Shown here piece by piece: positions 12,239 to 21,140 of a stretch of 64,000 nucleotides of DNA (its first letter is position 1; each line of letters begins with the position of its first letter). The notes beneath the pieces were generated by a model. It was not told the DNA's origin and searched no databases. It saw nothing but the letters and a program-made list of their open reading frames with translations. A program made the position numbers and the translations under genes. Source of the DNA: Leptospira kmetyi serovar Malaysia str. Bejo-Iso9 (GTDB taxonomy: Bacteria > Spirochaetota > Leptospiria > Leptospirales > Leptospiraceae); NCBI RefSeq assembly GCF_000243735.2, contig NZ_AHMP02000003.1, positions 1,079,001-1,143,000 on the forward strand. The letters run 5' to 3'.

Positions 12239-12255
12239 GGATTCGATTCGAATCC
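12239..12255. promoter_or_regulatory. Inverted repeat and possible promoter upstream of rmlC
   Basis: In the 147-base gap before rmlC there is a perfect inverted repeat with 7-bp arms and a 3-base centre (minus strand GGATTCG-AAT-CGAATCC), 34 bases before the ATG. Just upstream on the minus strand, TATCTT at 12257-12262 is a possible -10 element, with a weak TTTCCC 18 bases further up. The repeat would then cover the transcription start, as an operator or 5' hairpin would. The promoter assignment is by eye only. Confidence 0.35.
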
Positions 12256-12352
12256 TAAGATAACCACAAAATCCCGCTTAGGGAAAGCCGCGATCAAAAA
12301 ATTTAATGATCCTTTCGGGCGATTAGGGCGGCAATCGTAGATGGGATGAATG

Positions 12353-14158
12353 TTATTTAAGATTCCATCTCCAGCGATAGAACGCATAGAGTAATGGATG
12401 GAGAAGATTTTTCGGCTGCATATCGCAACCGACTAAATCGCTATGGGGGGAATAGAATCGATCCTCTTCCAAAGACTTACCCCATTCTTGAACCAAACGT
12501 TTGCGATCTTCTTGTCCCGCCTGATAACCGGGTTTAAATTCCTGAAAAGATTTTTTAGGAGTTTGCGAAGAAGTAAAACGAGCAAACGGATTGCTTACGA
12601 TCCGATCTCCTTTTCGAAGAATCCGCATACAAAGATCCACGTCCCAATAGTTTCGTTGATACGATTCGTCGAGTCCGTTAAAGGAATTCCAAGTTTCTCG
12701 GGAGATAAAAAATAAATTTCTTGAGATCGCAGAAACGTTTTTTTCCAAAAATTCACCGGACCAGATTTTTGCTTCAGCGGGTTTGATTCCATTTCCCGCC
12801 ACGCCGATAAATCCTTTTTTTCCGAGCAGTAAGGAAGAATACATCAATTCACCCTTTCGGTTCAGCGCGATCGGTGTGACAGCGCCGACTCCCTTTGACT
12901 GGGCGTGTTGCAGAAGTTCATAAAGCCATTCTTTACCACTCGGTTGAAACAATGGATTCCAAAAGAAAAGATAAGAACCTTTTGTCTCCGCAACGATCGA
13001 ATTGATTTCTTTTGCGGAAACGTTCGAACCCTTAATTGCGAAAACTTGAAGTGTAACCCGATCAGTAAATCGAGTCCGAAATTCGTTTTGTATCTTTGCG
13101 AAATCTCGATCTTGATCCGCACATAAAACGATTTCCAATTTAAAATCCGGCGTATCCTTGACCAAATCAAGGATTTGTTTACAATCATTTTCTAATATGT
13201 TTTCCGGATCAAAAACAAGGATGGAAATTAGAGAAACTTGCTCTAATTTTCGAACGGGATGATACGTGAACGGATAATGACCGGAAACGATTTCTTTGAG
13301 TTCTTCGGATCGATCCGCGTAAAATTCTCGAATGGCTTTCTTGGAACTATTCTCACAGATTTCCGCCTTGGTTCTGGAAAAACTTTCCTGATGAAGACGC
13401 CATTTGTATAAATAAAAAGGAAGTCTTCGGATTCGACTCGTATGTCTGCACGCGCGTAACGCGAATTCATGGTCCTGACTTCCGTCATAACCTTCTCGAT
13501 ATCCTCCCATCTTTTGTATAAGACTTTTAGAAACGACGACTAGGTGACAAATATAATTGTGTGAAATTAATTTCTCGATGGAAATATCAGGCTTCGTCGA
13601 TAAAGAAAAAACTCCCGGAGTCTTGGATTGATAAATTTCATCGGAATAAAGAAATTCAGGTCGTTTCGATTCTTCCTCTTGTAAAGAATCGACAATGACC
13701 TCAAGCGCGTTCTCCATCAATTGATCGTCGTGATCCAAAAACGCGATATATTCGCCCTTCGCATATTCCAAAGCCTTGCTGGTAGCGATGCTGATCCCGC
13801 CGTTTTTTTCGGCCCGAAAATAACGAATCTTCGAATTAACAGCCGCTTTTTGTTTGAGAAATTCGCCGGGTTCGTTTTTGGGAGAAGCGTCATCGAGTAG
13901 AATCAACTCCCAATGATCGTAATTTTGCGTTTCAACGGAACGGACCATCTCGTTCAGATGATCGATTCTCGTGTTATAAACGGGAACGATGACACTGATC
14001 AAAGGTTTGTAAGAATATTCCGTTTTTCTAAAATTCTTTCCTTTCGGGTATAAAAAGAAGAAATATTGATATTGTCTCAACAAATAGAAAACTTTTTTAA
14101 AAAGAATTCGCAATACTATGAGTTTCAAGATGAATTTACTACTGGTTTGATTTTTCAC
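12353..14158 (-). CDS. Large GT2 glycosyltransferase, possibly two-domain
   Basis: 601 residues, roughly twice a single GT2 domain. After a basic N-terminal segment, residues about 50-270 form a clear GT-A domain: PLISVIVPVYNTRIDHL, ELILLDDASPKNE, NGGISIATSKALEYAKGE and AFLDHDDQL (DHD metal site). Residues about 310-580 look like a second, divergent GT-A domain (SLISILVFD, IVLCADQD, then SFNGLDESYQRNYWDVDLCMR). This arrangement resembles rhamnan or O-antigen chain enzymes that add more than one residue. The start codon is GTG at 14158 with no obvious SD, 8 bases after the previous gene. Confidence 0.82.
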   Translation of the reverse strand: MKNQTSSKFILKLIVLRILFKKVFYLLRQYQYFFFLYPKGKNFRKTEYSYKPLISVIVPVYNTRIDHLNEMVRSVETQNYDHWELILLDDASPKNEPGEFLKQKAAVNSKIRYFRAEKNGGISIATSKALEYAKGEYIAFLDHDDQLMENALEVIVDSLQEEESKRPEFLYSDEIYQSKTPGVFSLSTKPDISIEKLISHNYICHLVVVSKSLIQKMGGYREGYDGSQDHEFALRACRHTSRIRRLPFYLYKWRLHQESFSRTKAEICENSSKKAIREFYADRSEELKEIVSGHYPFTYHPVRKLEQVSLISILVFDPENILENDCKQILDLVKDTPDFKLEIVLCADQDRDFAKIQNEFRTRFTDRVTLQVFAIKGSNVSAKEINSIVAETKGSYLFFWNPLFQPSGKEWLYELLQHAQSKGVGAVTPIALNRKGELMYSSLLLGKKGFIGVAGNGIKPAEAKIWSGEFLEKNVSAISRNLFFISRETWNSFNGLDESYQRNYWDVDLCMRILRKGDRIVSNPFARFTSSQTPKKSFQEFKPGYQAGQEDRKRLVQEWGKSLEEDRFYSPHSDLVGCDMQPKNLLHPLLYAFYRWRWNLK

Positions 14159-14166
14159 AAAAAGAG

Positions 14167-14994
14167 TTATTCTTTTCTTTGCAACGTTAGAATCGCATAT
14201 TTAAGAAGTTTCAACACGATCAAAGGAACGAAATCTCTCCAAGTGATCGAAGTAAGGAGATCTTTTTTAGGCTGAACCCATTTATCCTGATGAAAGACGG
14301 AATGAAATCCAACTTCGTCGTAGGCTCTCCATAAAATAAAAGGAGAATGAACGCTCGCATACGCGGATTCCATCCCCTTCGAGAGAACGATTGTTTTTGA
14401 TTTTAAATCGGAATTCTTCAAAGCGTATTTCAACTTTTCTTTGCTGAAAATAGCAAGACCGGAATGGGGATTGACCGCTTGTCTAAACTCTTTTCCGAAA
14501 ATAATTTTTTGAGTATAGGTCCAACCGGGAACACATTTCAAATCGATACAAAAAAGATTTCCTTGATCGTCGGATTCCATTCGATTCGGATGAAGAATCT
14601 CGTTGACGTTTGAATTCTTATCGAACGCAACGATTCGATCAAAAGTTTCCTTAGACAAAAGAATATCGTCTTCGATGTTGATAAAATAATCGTACCGATT
14701 TACGAACTCACCCATCTTCGAAAGACTTGCATACATGATATCCGTAGGTTTTTCGATTTCTTTTTCGAAGTCGAAATCCAACTTCACCAGAGACTTTCCT
14801 TGGTAACCGCAGAATTTAATATCCACTTTTTTTCCCAAGGTGTTGAGGGAATCGACAGTCGCCTTTATATGCGCAAGCCTTCGCTCCGCTTTTCGTTTAC
14901 TTTTGGCTTCGTCCTTTCCGCCAATCTGTGAAGAACGGCCTACAAAGTACGGATTCTTTCCGTAAAAATGATTGATCAAAACCAAAATTTTCAA
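14167..14994 (-). CDS. Unrecognised protein, probably glycosyltransferase-like
   Basis: I do not recognise this 275-residue protein at family level. It begins MKILVLINHFYG, has a basic segment (KRKAERRLAHIKATVDSLN, about 33-51), and an acidic YDYFINIEDDILLSK block (about 101-115) that looks like a GT-A metal-site (EDD) strand. A central CVPGWTYTQKIIFG and a C-terminal hydrophobic stretch follow. The N terminus and DD motif suggest a glycosyltransferase, and its place among transferases agrees, but this is inference. The start is TTG at 14994 with GGAAG about eight bases upstream. It is 4 bases from the preceding GT2 gene. Confidence 0.55.
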   Translation of the reverse strand: MKILVLINHFYGKNPYFVGRSSQIGGKDEAKSKRKAERRLAHIKATVDSLNTLGKKVDIKFCGYQGKSLVKLDFDFEKEIEKPTDIMYASLSKMGEFVNRYDYFINIEDDILLSKETFDRIVAFDKNSNVNEILHPNRMESDDQGNLFCIDLKCVPGWTYTQKIIFGKEFRQAVNPHSGLAIFSKEKLKYALKNSDLKSKTIVLSKGMESAYASVHSPFILWRAYDEVGFHSVFHQDKWVQPKKDLLTSITWRDFVPLIVLKLLKYAILTLQRKE

Positions 14995-14998
14995 AGAT

Positions 14999-15835
14999 TC
15001 ACTTCCGATTCAAAAGCCTAAAGAATGCGCCGTTTATTTTTTTAAGAACGCTAATACTTCGAAAGAAATCAAGAATTTGAGGAAGAAAGAAATAGCTCAA
15101 TATGATATAATCCTTTCGGATCTTAAAAAATTTCTCAAGATGAATTACCGTGGAACGCGGCAAATGTTCCTCTCTCATCCTTTTTCTTTCGTTTTCCAAA
15201 AGCGCTTGGTTTTTCGGATTCGAACCGAAACCGAACGTATTGAACTGACTGATCGGTTTTCCAACATATTTCCAACTTGCGCCGCCTACTCCGATCGCTT
15301 TCAGAAAAAAATCGACGTCCGCTGCGATCTTATAAGAAAGATCGTACGTCCCGAATTTAGTAAATAATGATCTTCTAATGAATGTCGCGCAGTGCCACAA
15401 AACTTCGTATGATAAAAAATACAGATCCAACTCGTCCGGGCTCTTGCCGTACGTTATCTTTCCGTTTCCGGAGTCGATCAACATATCTCCGTAGATAAAA
15501 TCAGCGTCGATATCGTTCTTTGCAAATACTTCCGTAAGCACGTTCGGATTTGCGAGAAAATCGCCCGAATTTAAAAACAGACAATATTCTCCCTTAGCGG
15601 CTTTGATTCCCTTATTCTGTCCGTCGTAAATACCCTTGTCTTTTTCGCTGACCCAATACGATATTCCATTCTTGTATTTTCGGATCACATCCACGCTTCC
15701 GTCTTTGGAAGCGGCGTCGATGATTACATGTTCGTAATCTTTAAAGGTCTGGCTTTGTACGGATTGAATCGTTTTTTCAAGCCCTTTGTGATCGTTGAAA
15801 TTGATGGTGATTATGGAGACTTTCGGTTTTTTCAT
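14999..15835 (-). CDS. GT2 glycosyltransferase (WcaE/PgaA-like group)
   Basis: 278-residue family-2 transferase: VSIITINFNDHKGLEKTIQS at the N terminus, YEHVIIDAASKDGS, ISYWVSEKDKGIYDGQNKGI (about 58-77) and YCLFLNSGDFL (NSGD in place of DXD, about 84-94). The EKDxGIYDAMNKGI-type block marks the subgroup that includes colanic-acid transferases. The donor sugar is unknown. The ATG at 15835 is clear. A gap of 78 bases separates it from the polytopic membrane protein gene transcribed before it. Confidence 0.86.
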   Translation of the reverse strand: MKKPKVSIITINFNDHKGLEKTIQSVQSQTFKDYEHVIIDAASKDGSVDVIRKYKNGISYWVSEKDKGIYDGQNKGIKAAKGEYCLFLNSGDFLANPNVLTEVFAKNDIDADFIYGDMLIDSGNGKITYGKSPDELDLYFLSYEVLWHCATFIRRSLFTKFGTYDLSYKIAADVDFFLKAIGVGGASWKYVGKPISQFNTFGFGSNPKNQALLENERKRMREEHLPRSTVIHLEKFFKIRKDYIILSYFFLPQILDFFRSISVLKKINGAFFRLLNRK

Positions 15836-15913
15836 CTGAATTCTAAATATCGCTTACGTTTCAAAATGAGTTTATCTTGCGCGCGAGGATACGTTTTTTT
15901 TTAGATTTGATTC

Positions 15914-17563
15914 TCATTGGAAAGGAACAATTTCTTTCTTGTATTCCTTACACTCGGGAATATTAGGAGCGTCTTCGATCGACGCGGGGGGAAAGAATAA
16001 AAGAACACAAGAACGGTTCTTTAATTTTTTGGAATCGAACGGTATAACATTGCGTTCGGGAGATCCTTCTTTGGAAAGGGTTCTCATATAATTCAAAAGT
16101 CCGTTCTTAAAATCCGATTCCGCTTTTGATTCCGATACAAGGATCATTCTCTCTTTTTTATCCCCATAATAGTTCAAAAATCGAGTCATTGCATCGACGG
16201 GTTCGAAGTCAAAGGCTTGATGAACGTACAGGATAATAACCCGATCCGAAGAATCGGACAAAAATTCTTTCAAGAAGGATGTAAAAGCTTGGGTTCTTTT
16301 CATATTCGTTCGCGAATCGCGTTGCAAATCGGTGATTCCTTTGACGGAAGTTACGGAACATAGGAAGAAAATCAAAACGACATTAACGACAAGATCCCTA
16401 TGTTTTATATCGACTTCAAAAAGCCGAAGAACGACGGAGACGATCAAAAACACCAGAGCGAGTATCGCACCTTGATAGAGAATCATTCCCGGAAAATCAT
16501 AACGAGAATTCGTGGGCCAAACTCCGCTGTAAAACACTATATTAAAGAGAAGAATTCCGAGAAAAACCAAAGGAAGAAAAAACCAAATCGAAATCTTAAC
16601 CTTTCTTATTTTAATAAATTCTAATATACTAAAAGCCAAAAAAGCGACGATCAACGCAAAAATACCGATCGTAAACTCGTTGACAAACTTCGTTAAAAAT
16701 ACTGCAAGTTTTTCGGAAAGGGAAACTCGATTCCCGTATATATCAACGGGCACTTTCTTAAAAAAGAGATATAAGGAAATCACGATCAGTGCGGAATAGA
16801 GAATCGGGAAAACAAGAATCATTCTATTCCACCAACTTGTATCCTTCGAACGTTCCCAAAAAAGAATCCCGATCGGTATCGCGGTTAAGATGATGAAATT
16901 TTCTTTGGATCCGAGGCAAACGATCGTTCCCAAAGAGATTAGGAGATAGATCCAAACCGAATTCTTCTCTTTCGGTTTATAACAAGAAAAAGCGGTCAAA
17001 AGGAGAGAGATGCCGAAAACGATGTATAATTCGCTCGTAGCCATTCTCGAAAAAATATCGGACCAATATCGAAAAGAAAATACGGACAATACGAATAAGC
17101 AAGAGATCGTGAGCGGAAATCGAAGAAGTAAAATTCTCAACAGGGAAAAAATAAAAAAAGTCGAGATGAAGAATCGAATCAAATACCATACCAAAGCGTT
17201 ATCCTTCCAGAGAAGAACTTCGAATATTCTCAATGCATAATAGGAGACCCTATATCGCTGAGCATCTCCAAAATTTCCGACTTCGGTCAGATTCAAAAGA
17301 ATGTCGAAATAATTTTTCCAACCCGATGGCTCGGTCTTCGACTTCAAAAAATAGAAAACTTCGTGATCGTCAATCAGCCACCATTGCGCTTTTAAGTTAG
17401 GTCCGAAAAAATAAACGGAGAATAGAATCGCAGTTAGAGAAGCGAGAATCGTTGTAATATTCTTTCTATCTTCGTATCGTTTCTCGATAACGAGAAAAAA
17501 CAAAAAGAATCCGAGTAGAATGAACTGGAACGATTCCCAATACAAATGCAATGGATTGTACAT
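15914..17563 (-). CDS. Polytopic membrane protein, GT-C-like glycosyltransferase candidate
   Basis: 549 residues with about ten hydrophobic segments over the first 400, then a soluble C-terminal domain of about 140 residues with a pattern like VIILYVHQAFDFEPVDAMTR. The first periplasmic loop contains WWLIDDHEVFYFL, an acidic D-D motif of the kind found in GT-C enzymes that use polyprenyl-phosphate sugars. I infer a periplasmic glycosyltransferase. A second polymerase is the alternative. It starts at ATG 17563, directly after the methyltransferase stop (TAAATG), and is close to the GtrB-like gene that could supply its donor. Confidence 0.6.
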   Translation of the reverse strand: MYNPLHLYWESFQFILLGFFLFFLVIEKRYEDRKNITTILASLTAILFSVYFFGPNLKAQWWLIDDHEVFYFLKSKTEPSGWKNYFDILLNLTEVGNFGDAQRYRVSYYALRIFEVLLWKDNALVWYLIRFFISTFFIFSLLRILLLRFPLTISCLFVLSVFSFRYWSDIFSRMATSELYIVFGISLLLTAFSCYKPKEKNSVWIYLLISLGTIVCLGSKENFIILTAIPIGILFWERSKDTSWWNRMILVFPILYSALIVISLYLFFKKVPVDIYGNRVSLSEKLAVFLTKFVNEFTIGIFALIVAFLAFSILEFIKIRKVKISIWFFLPLVFLGILLFNIVFYSGVWPTNSRYDFPGMILYQGAILALVFLIVSVVLRLFEVDIKHRDLVVNVVLIFFLCSVTSVKGITDLQRDSRTNMKRTQAFTSFLKEFLSDSSDRVIILYVHQAFDFEPVDAMTRFLNYYGDKKERMILVSESKAESDFKNGLLNYMRTLSKEGSPERNVIPFDSKKLKNRSCVLLFFPPASIEDAPNIPECKEYKKEIVPFQ

Positions 17564-18349
17564 TTACTTCTTACAGACCGACCAAGTGGCGAAGGAAAAA
17601 TAGGTTCCTAAAAAAGTACGGCCAAGGATCCAATCGAAGTTGGACAAGAATTTCGCGATTTTGGTGGACCCTCTATTCAGACCCGGAAATGCATCCGGAT
17701 TGTAGTAAAGAACGTAACCCAACAACCCAGGATAAAATTGATTGAGAATTTCAAAACCCGATTTTTTCAATAAGGAATTATAATCTTTTAAATTGAATCC
17801 TCTTTCCGTATTTTCCTCAAACAATGCGTTCTTCTTATAAATTCTTTCCCGAACCATTCTAAATAAAAAGTTATTGTGCGTGGGTTCTAAGTTAATGAAC
17901 AACCCGCCTTTTTTTAAGCTGGAATAGATTCTGTCCAAAGCGATATCGACGTTATCTGGAACGTGATGGAGACCGCCTAACAAAATTACAATATCATACT
18001 TTTCTTTTGCTTCAAACTTGAGAATATCCTGATGAAATACGTGAAATATCGCAGTATTTTCTTTTTTACAAGCGGCGACCATTTCATCGGAATAGTCGAA
18101 TCCCTCGAAACGTATGGATGGAAATTTTTCCTTTAAAAACTGCGAGCCTTCTCCCAATCCGCACATCGCTTCAAGTCCTAATAATTCTCGCTTGGCATCG
18201 ATCTTATTGGAAAGATAATCCAATAAACGATTCCACCATACTCTTTTATAAGCGAGATGGTTCGCGCCGGATCTTGCGGAATTATAGTTATCCTTGATCT
18301 TATTAAAATGCGCTCTCTGAATTTCCGACTTATCCGTATCCGTTCTCAT
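17564..18349 (-). CDS. Class I SAM-dependent methyltransferase
   Basis: 261 residues. The SAM-binding motif I is LLGLEAMCGLGEGSQFLKE (E-x-x-C-G-x-G; usually D/E-x-G-x-G-x-G, so a little divergent). It is followed by FEGFDYSDEMVAACKKE, FHVFHQDILKF and IVILLGGLHHVPD (motif IV region). The C-terminal part contains NLEPTHNNFLFRMVRERIY, as in Methyltransf_11-type sugar or lipid enzymes. The start is ATG 18349, overlapping the upstream GT gene in an ATGA junction. A longer frame inside that gene is not used. It probably methylates a repeat-unit sugar or the lipid-linked donor; the target is unknown. Confidence 0.78.
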   Translation of the reverse strand: MRTDTDKSEIQRAHFNKIKDNYNSARSGANHLAYKRVWWNRLLDYLSNKIDAKRELLGLEAMCGLGEGSQFLKEKFPSIRFEGFDYSDEMVAACKKENTAIFHVFHQDILKFEAKEKYDIVILLGGLHHVPDNVDIALDRIYSSLKKGGLFINLEPTHNNFLFRMVRERIYKKNALFEENTERGFNLKDYNSLLKKSGFEILNQFYPGLLGYVLYYNPDAFPGLNRGSTKIAKFLSNFDWILGRTFLGTYFSFATWSVCKK

Positions 18350-19278
18350 AAATTGGAATCCTTTACTATGTAATTTGGACGGTTCTTCGTTTGCAGAAAC
18401 ATTTTGCCTAAATATTCTCCAAGTATCCCCAATACGATCAACTGAACTCCTCCCATAAATAAAACGCTTACCAATACGGAGGTCCAACCCGAAACCGTTT
18501 TTTCGGATGTAAAATAGATGATAATCGCATAAAGGGCGTATAATCCCGAGAAGAAAGAAAAAGTAACACCCGCGATTGTGGCAAGATGCAGGGGTTTGAC
18601 GCTAAAGGAAGTGATTCCGTCTAACGCGAATAAAAACATTCTCTTTAAACTGTATTTACTCTTTCCCCAAATCCGTTTTTCGGGTTCGTATTCTATAAAA
18701 CTTTTTCGAAATCCGATTCCGGTAACCATCCCTCGGATAAACAGATTTCTTTCATCAAATTTTTTGAATACGTCTACGACCTTCTTATCCAAAAGTCTGA
18801 AATCGGCGGCGCCTTGGTCGATTTCAAGTCCTGAAAGTCCGTTTAATAAATTGTAAAACCATTTCGCGGTTAGTTTTTTAAACAGGCCTACGTTGTCGTT
18901 ATCGATTCGTTTCGTATAAACGATATCGTCCCCTTCTTCCCATCTTCGGATCAGCTCGGGAATCAGTTCCGGAGGATGTTGTAAGTCCGCGTCGAGTGAT
19001 ACGACACAATCTCCGTTCGAATGATCCAATCCGGCTTTGAGCGCGATCTGATGCCCGAAGTTTTTGGAAAACGAGATGTATTTAACCTGAGAATGTTTGC
19101 GCGTTAAAGCCTCAACAGCTTCAAGAGTTCCGTCCGTGCTACCGTCGTCGACAAAGATCACTCGATAGTCATAAGCATTCGGAATTACGTTCTTCAATCG
19201 ATTGAACAAAACTTCGACGTTACCCGCTTCATTGTAGGAAGGTACGACTATATCTATTTTCTTTTTTTTCTTTTTCAT
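18346..19278 (-). CDS. Polyprenyl-phosphate glycosyltransferase, GtrB/DPM-like
   Basis: 310-residue inner-membrane GT2 that moves a sugar from a nucleotide donor to undecaprenyl phosphate. It has IDIVVPSYNEAGNVEVLF, VIFVDDGSTDGTLE, SFSKNFGHQIALKAGLDH and VVSLDADLQHPPELI (DAD metal site), then two C-terminal membrane helices (LATIAGVTFSFFSGLYALYA and a second at about 270-290) ending in GEYLGKMFLQTKNRPNY. All are signatures of GtrB/YfdH-type enzymes. The first codons contain a run of eight A (19262-19269) that could slip. It overlaps the methyltransferase by four bases. Confidence 0.88.
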   Translation of the reverse strand: MKKKKKKIDIVVPSYNEAGNVEVLFNRLKNVIPNAYDYRVIFVDDGSTDGTLEAVEALTRKHSQVKYISFSKNFGHQIALKAGLDHSNGDCVVSLDADLQHPPELIPELIRRWEEGDDIVYTKRIDNDNVGLFKKLTAKWFYNLLNGLSGLEIDQGAADFRLLDKKVVDVFKKFDERNLFIRGMVTGIGFRKSFIEYEPEKRIWGKSKYSLKRMFLFALDGITSFSVKPLHLATIAGVTFSFFSGLYALYAIIIYFTSEKTVSGWTSVLVSVLFMGGVQLIVLGILGEYLGKMFLQTKNRPNYIVKDSNL

Positions 19279-19323
19279 TTAAAAATCCGAGCGAATGTTA
19301 AAAAACCTTTTAGCAAAACAAAA

Positions 19324-20202
19324 CTACTCAGAAACGGAGTGAATCGTGTTTTTGAGAAACGAATGATCGACGAAAGTTTTAGAGGAATAGAGGTTCTTAG
19401 CTTTGAAAAAATTTCTTTCTAACTTTCGAAGAGAACGAATCAACCGATTCCGATTTAGCTTCACGTCATTTCGCACTAACAAATGCAGATCTTGAAGAAC
19501 CGAAAAAGTGGTATAACGGCCTTGTAGTTTCATACTTTCGATCGTTTTGGAATTATAGAACGCAATATGTTGCCCCGCTTCGAAGGCATAATACCACCAA
19601 TCTTTTGCCGGAGTCCGGTCCCCATACAATAAAGTTGAAAATATCAGAACCTTAGGTTCGCTTAGTTTTAAAATTTCTTCAATGTTTTCCTTCGGATTCT
19701 CGAAGTGTTCAAACAATTCAAATGCAAGGACGACATCATATGTATCGTTCTTATTCGATTCGAAGCCGGTCGCAAAATCATTCTTAGCGTATTTGTCATA
19801 CCAGTAACAATCAAAACCGATGTCCCGCATCATCCTGACGAGAATACCGTGGCCTCCGCCAAAATCCAAAATCTTACCTTGAAAGGGTTTATTCTTGAAT
19901 AACAATCTTTTAAAAGAAGATAAAATACTTTCCGTTTTTGTAATTTGATTCTGTATTTCAGTCAATAAGACGGTTAACTTTTTGGCGTTGTCATTATTTC
20001 TCAAAAAGATCCCGGTATCCAAGACTGAAATCGCTTTTTCATAAGCTTCCTGGAGCCAAAAGGGTTGTTCGGATTGGATCAGCTGACAATTTTCACATCT
20101 AAAATAAGAAGCATCATAACGATTCAGGATTCGAGTTTGAAATTCGACTTTCGCAGTAGAGCCGCAAAATCTGCATCCGATAGAATTCTTTTTAAGCTCC
20201 AA
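19324..20202 (-). CDS. Methyltransferase with N-terminal zinc-ribbon-like motif
   Basis: 292 residues. The N terminus has two CxxC pairs (CRFCGS near 10, YFRCENCQLIQSE near 33-45), the zinc-binding head typical of C-methyltransferase-like sugar enzymes. A SAM domain follows: KILDFGGGHGILVRMMRDIG (about 135-154), CYWYDKYAK, and YDVVLAFELFEHFENPKEN. The start is TTG 20202 inside the end of the previous gene, with AGGAGA seven bases upstream, so the start is well supported. The target is unknown. C- or O-methylation of a sugar in the repeat unit is a reasonable inference. Confidence 0.78.
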   Translation of the reverse strand: MELKKNSIGCRFCGSTAKVEFQTRILNRYDASYFRCENCQLIQSEQPFWLQEAYEKAISVLDTGIFLRNNDNAKKLTVLLTEIQNQITKTESILSSFKRLLFKNKPFQGKILDFGGGHGILVRMMRDIGFDCYWYDKYAKNDFATGFESNKNDTYDVVLAFELFEHFENPKENIEEILKLSEPKVLIFSTLLYGDRTPAKDWWYYAFEAGQHIAFYNSKTIESMKLQGRYTTFSVLQDLHLLVRNDVKLNRNRLIRSLRKLERNFFKAKNLYSSKTFVDHSFLKNTIHSVSE

Positions 20203-21130
20203 GCAAGAATCTCCTAATCCTATTTAAAATTCGAAGCGGATAAAACAAACGCAAAACCGAAATTATATTCTTTTCGTTTTGATGAAAAAAAGTCCTCTGC
20301 GACATTAGATCGCTTTTGTAATCTCGAATCATATAATCGGGATGAACCAATGGAAAGTTCATGGGTTCGGTCTTCATATTTGAATACTGATTTTCTTGTT
20401 TCGTATGAGCGGCGGATTCGCCAAAGCCTATATTGCGAATTAGATTCACGGAAGGCATGATATTCAACCTTCCATTCTTAAAGTTGTGATAAACCCATTG
20501 AAAATCCCACGTATCAAAATTTTCAAAGGCAACCTTATCAAAATTCGATTTCCAAAAATTATACTCGGTCGCATCCGAAAAAAGATCGGTAAGAAATTCA
20601 CTCTTTAAGAAATCATCGTAATCCTTCATATGAACATCGTAACCTTTCCAAGCTCTTCGCCACGAAGCCCATCCCCAGATATGAGAATATATTGAGTAAT
20701 AATAACTATTCTGATTCCTTCTAAAACCGAATCCGAAATTGTCACCGCTGATCATTCCGATTCTTTCATCATCTTTATAACGTTCTAAAAGTTCTTCACA
20801 AAACTGATAAAAACTAGGTTCGGGAATAATATCGTCCTCGAGAATAATTCCTTGTTCCTCATTTTTAAAAAACCAATCGATCGCACCGCTAACGGACAGT
20901 TTCAATCTCAAGTGATCTTTTCGGAAAAGAGTATGGACTTCACAGTCCCAGTCCACGGCCTTAATTATATTACGAACCTCTTTGCACCTCAATGCCTCTC
21001 CGTCTCGCTCTTTTCGCGGTGCGTTTGCGGCCATATACAATTTTTTCGGTTTGTATTTTCGAATGGTTTCAAAGACTCGTGAAGTGAAGTCAGGACGGTT
21101 GAATGCGATTAACAATACGGGGGCTTTCAT
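20192..21130 (-). CDS. HlpA-type nucleotide-diphospho-sugar transferase
   Basis: 312 residues beginning APVLLIAFNRPDFTSRVFET, then KKLYMAANAPRKERDGE, HLRLKLSVSGAIDWFF and GIILEDDIIPEPSFYQFCEE (EDD metal-site strand, about 97-116). A conserved SIYSHIWGWASWRRAWKGYD block (about 144-163) follows. These match a glycosyltransferase group often mislabelled haemolytic protein HlpA. Donor and acceptor are unknown. ATG at 21130; its last 11 bases overlap the downstream methyltransferase. Confidence 0.8.
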   Translation of the reverse strand: MKAPVLLIAFNRPDFTSRVFETIRKYKPKKLYMAANAPRKERDGEALRCKEVRNIIKAVDWDCEVHTLFRKDHLRLKLSVSGAIDWFFKNEEQGIILEDDIIPEPSFYQFCEELLERYKDDERIGMISGDNFGFGFRRNQNSYYYSIYSHIWGWASWRRAWKGYDVHMKDYDDFLKSEFLTDLFSDATEYNFWKSNFDKVAFENFDTWDFQWVYHNFKNGRLNIMPSVNLIRNIGFGESAAHTKQENQYSNMKTEPMNFPLVHPDYMIRDYKSDLMSQRTFFHQNEKNIISVLRLFYPLRILNRIRRFLLGA

Positions 21131-21140
21131 CGATAATGAT

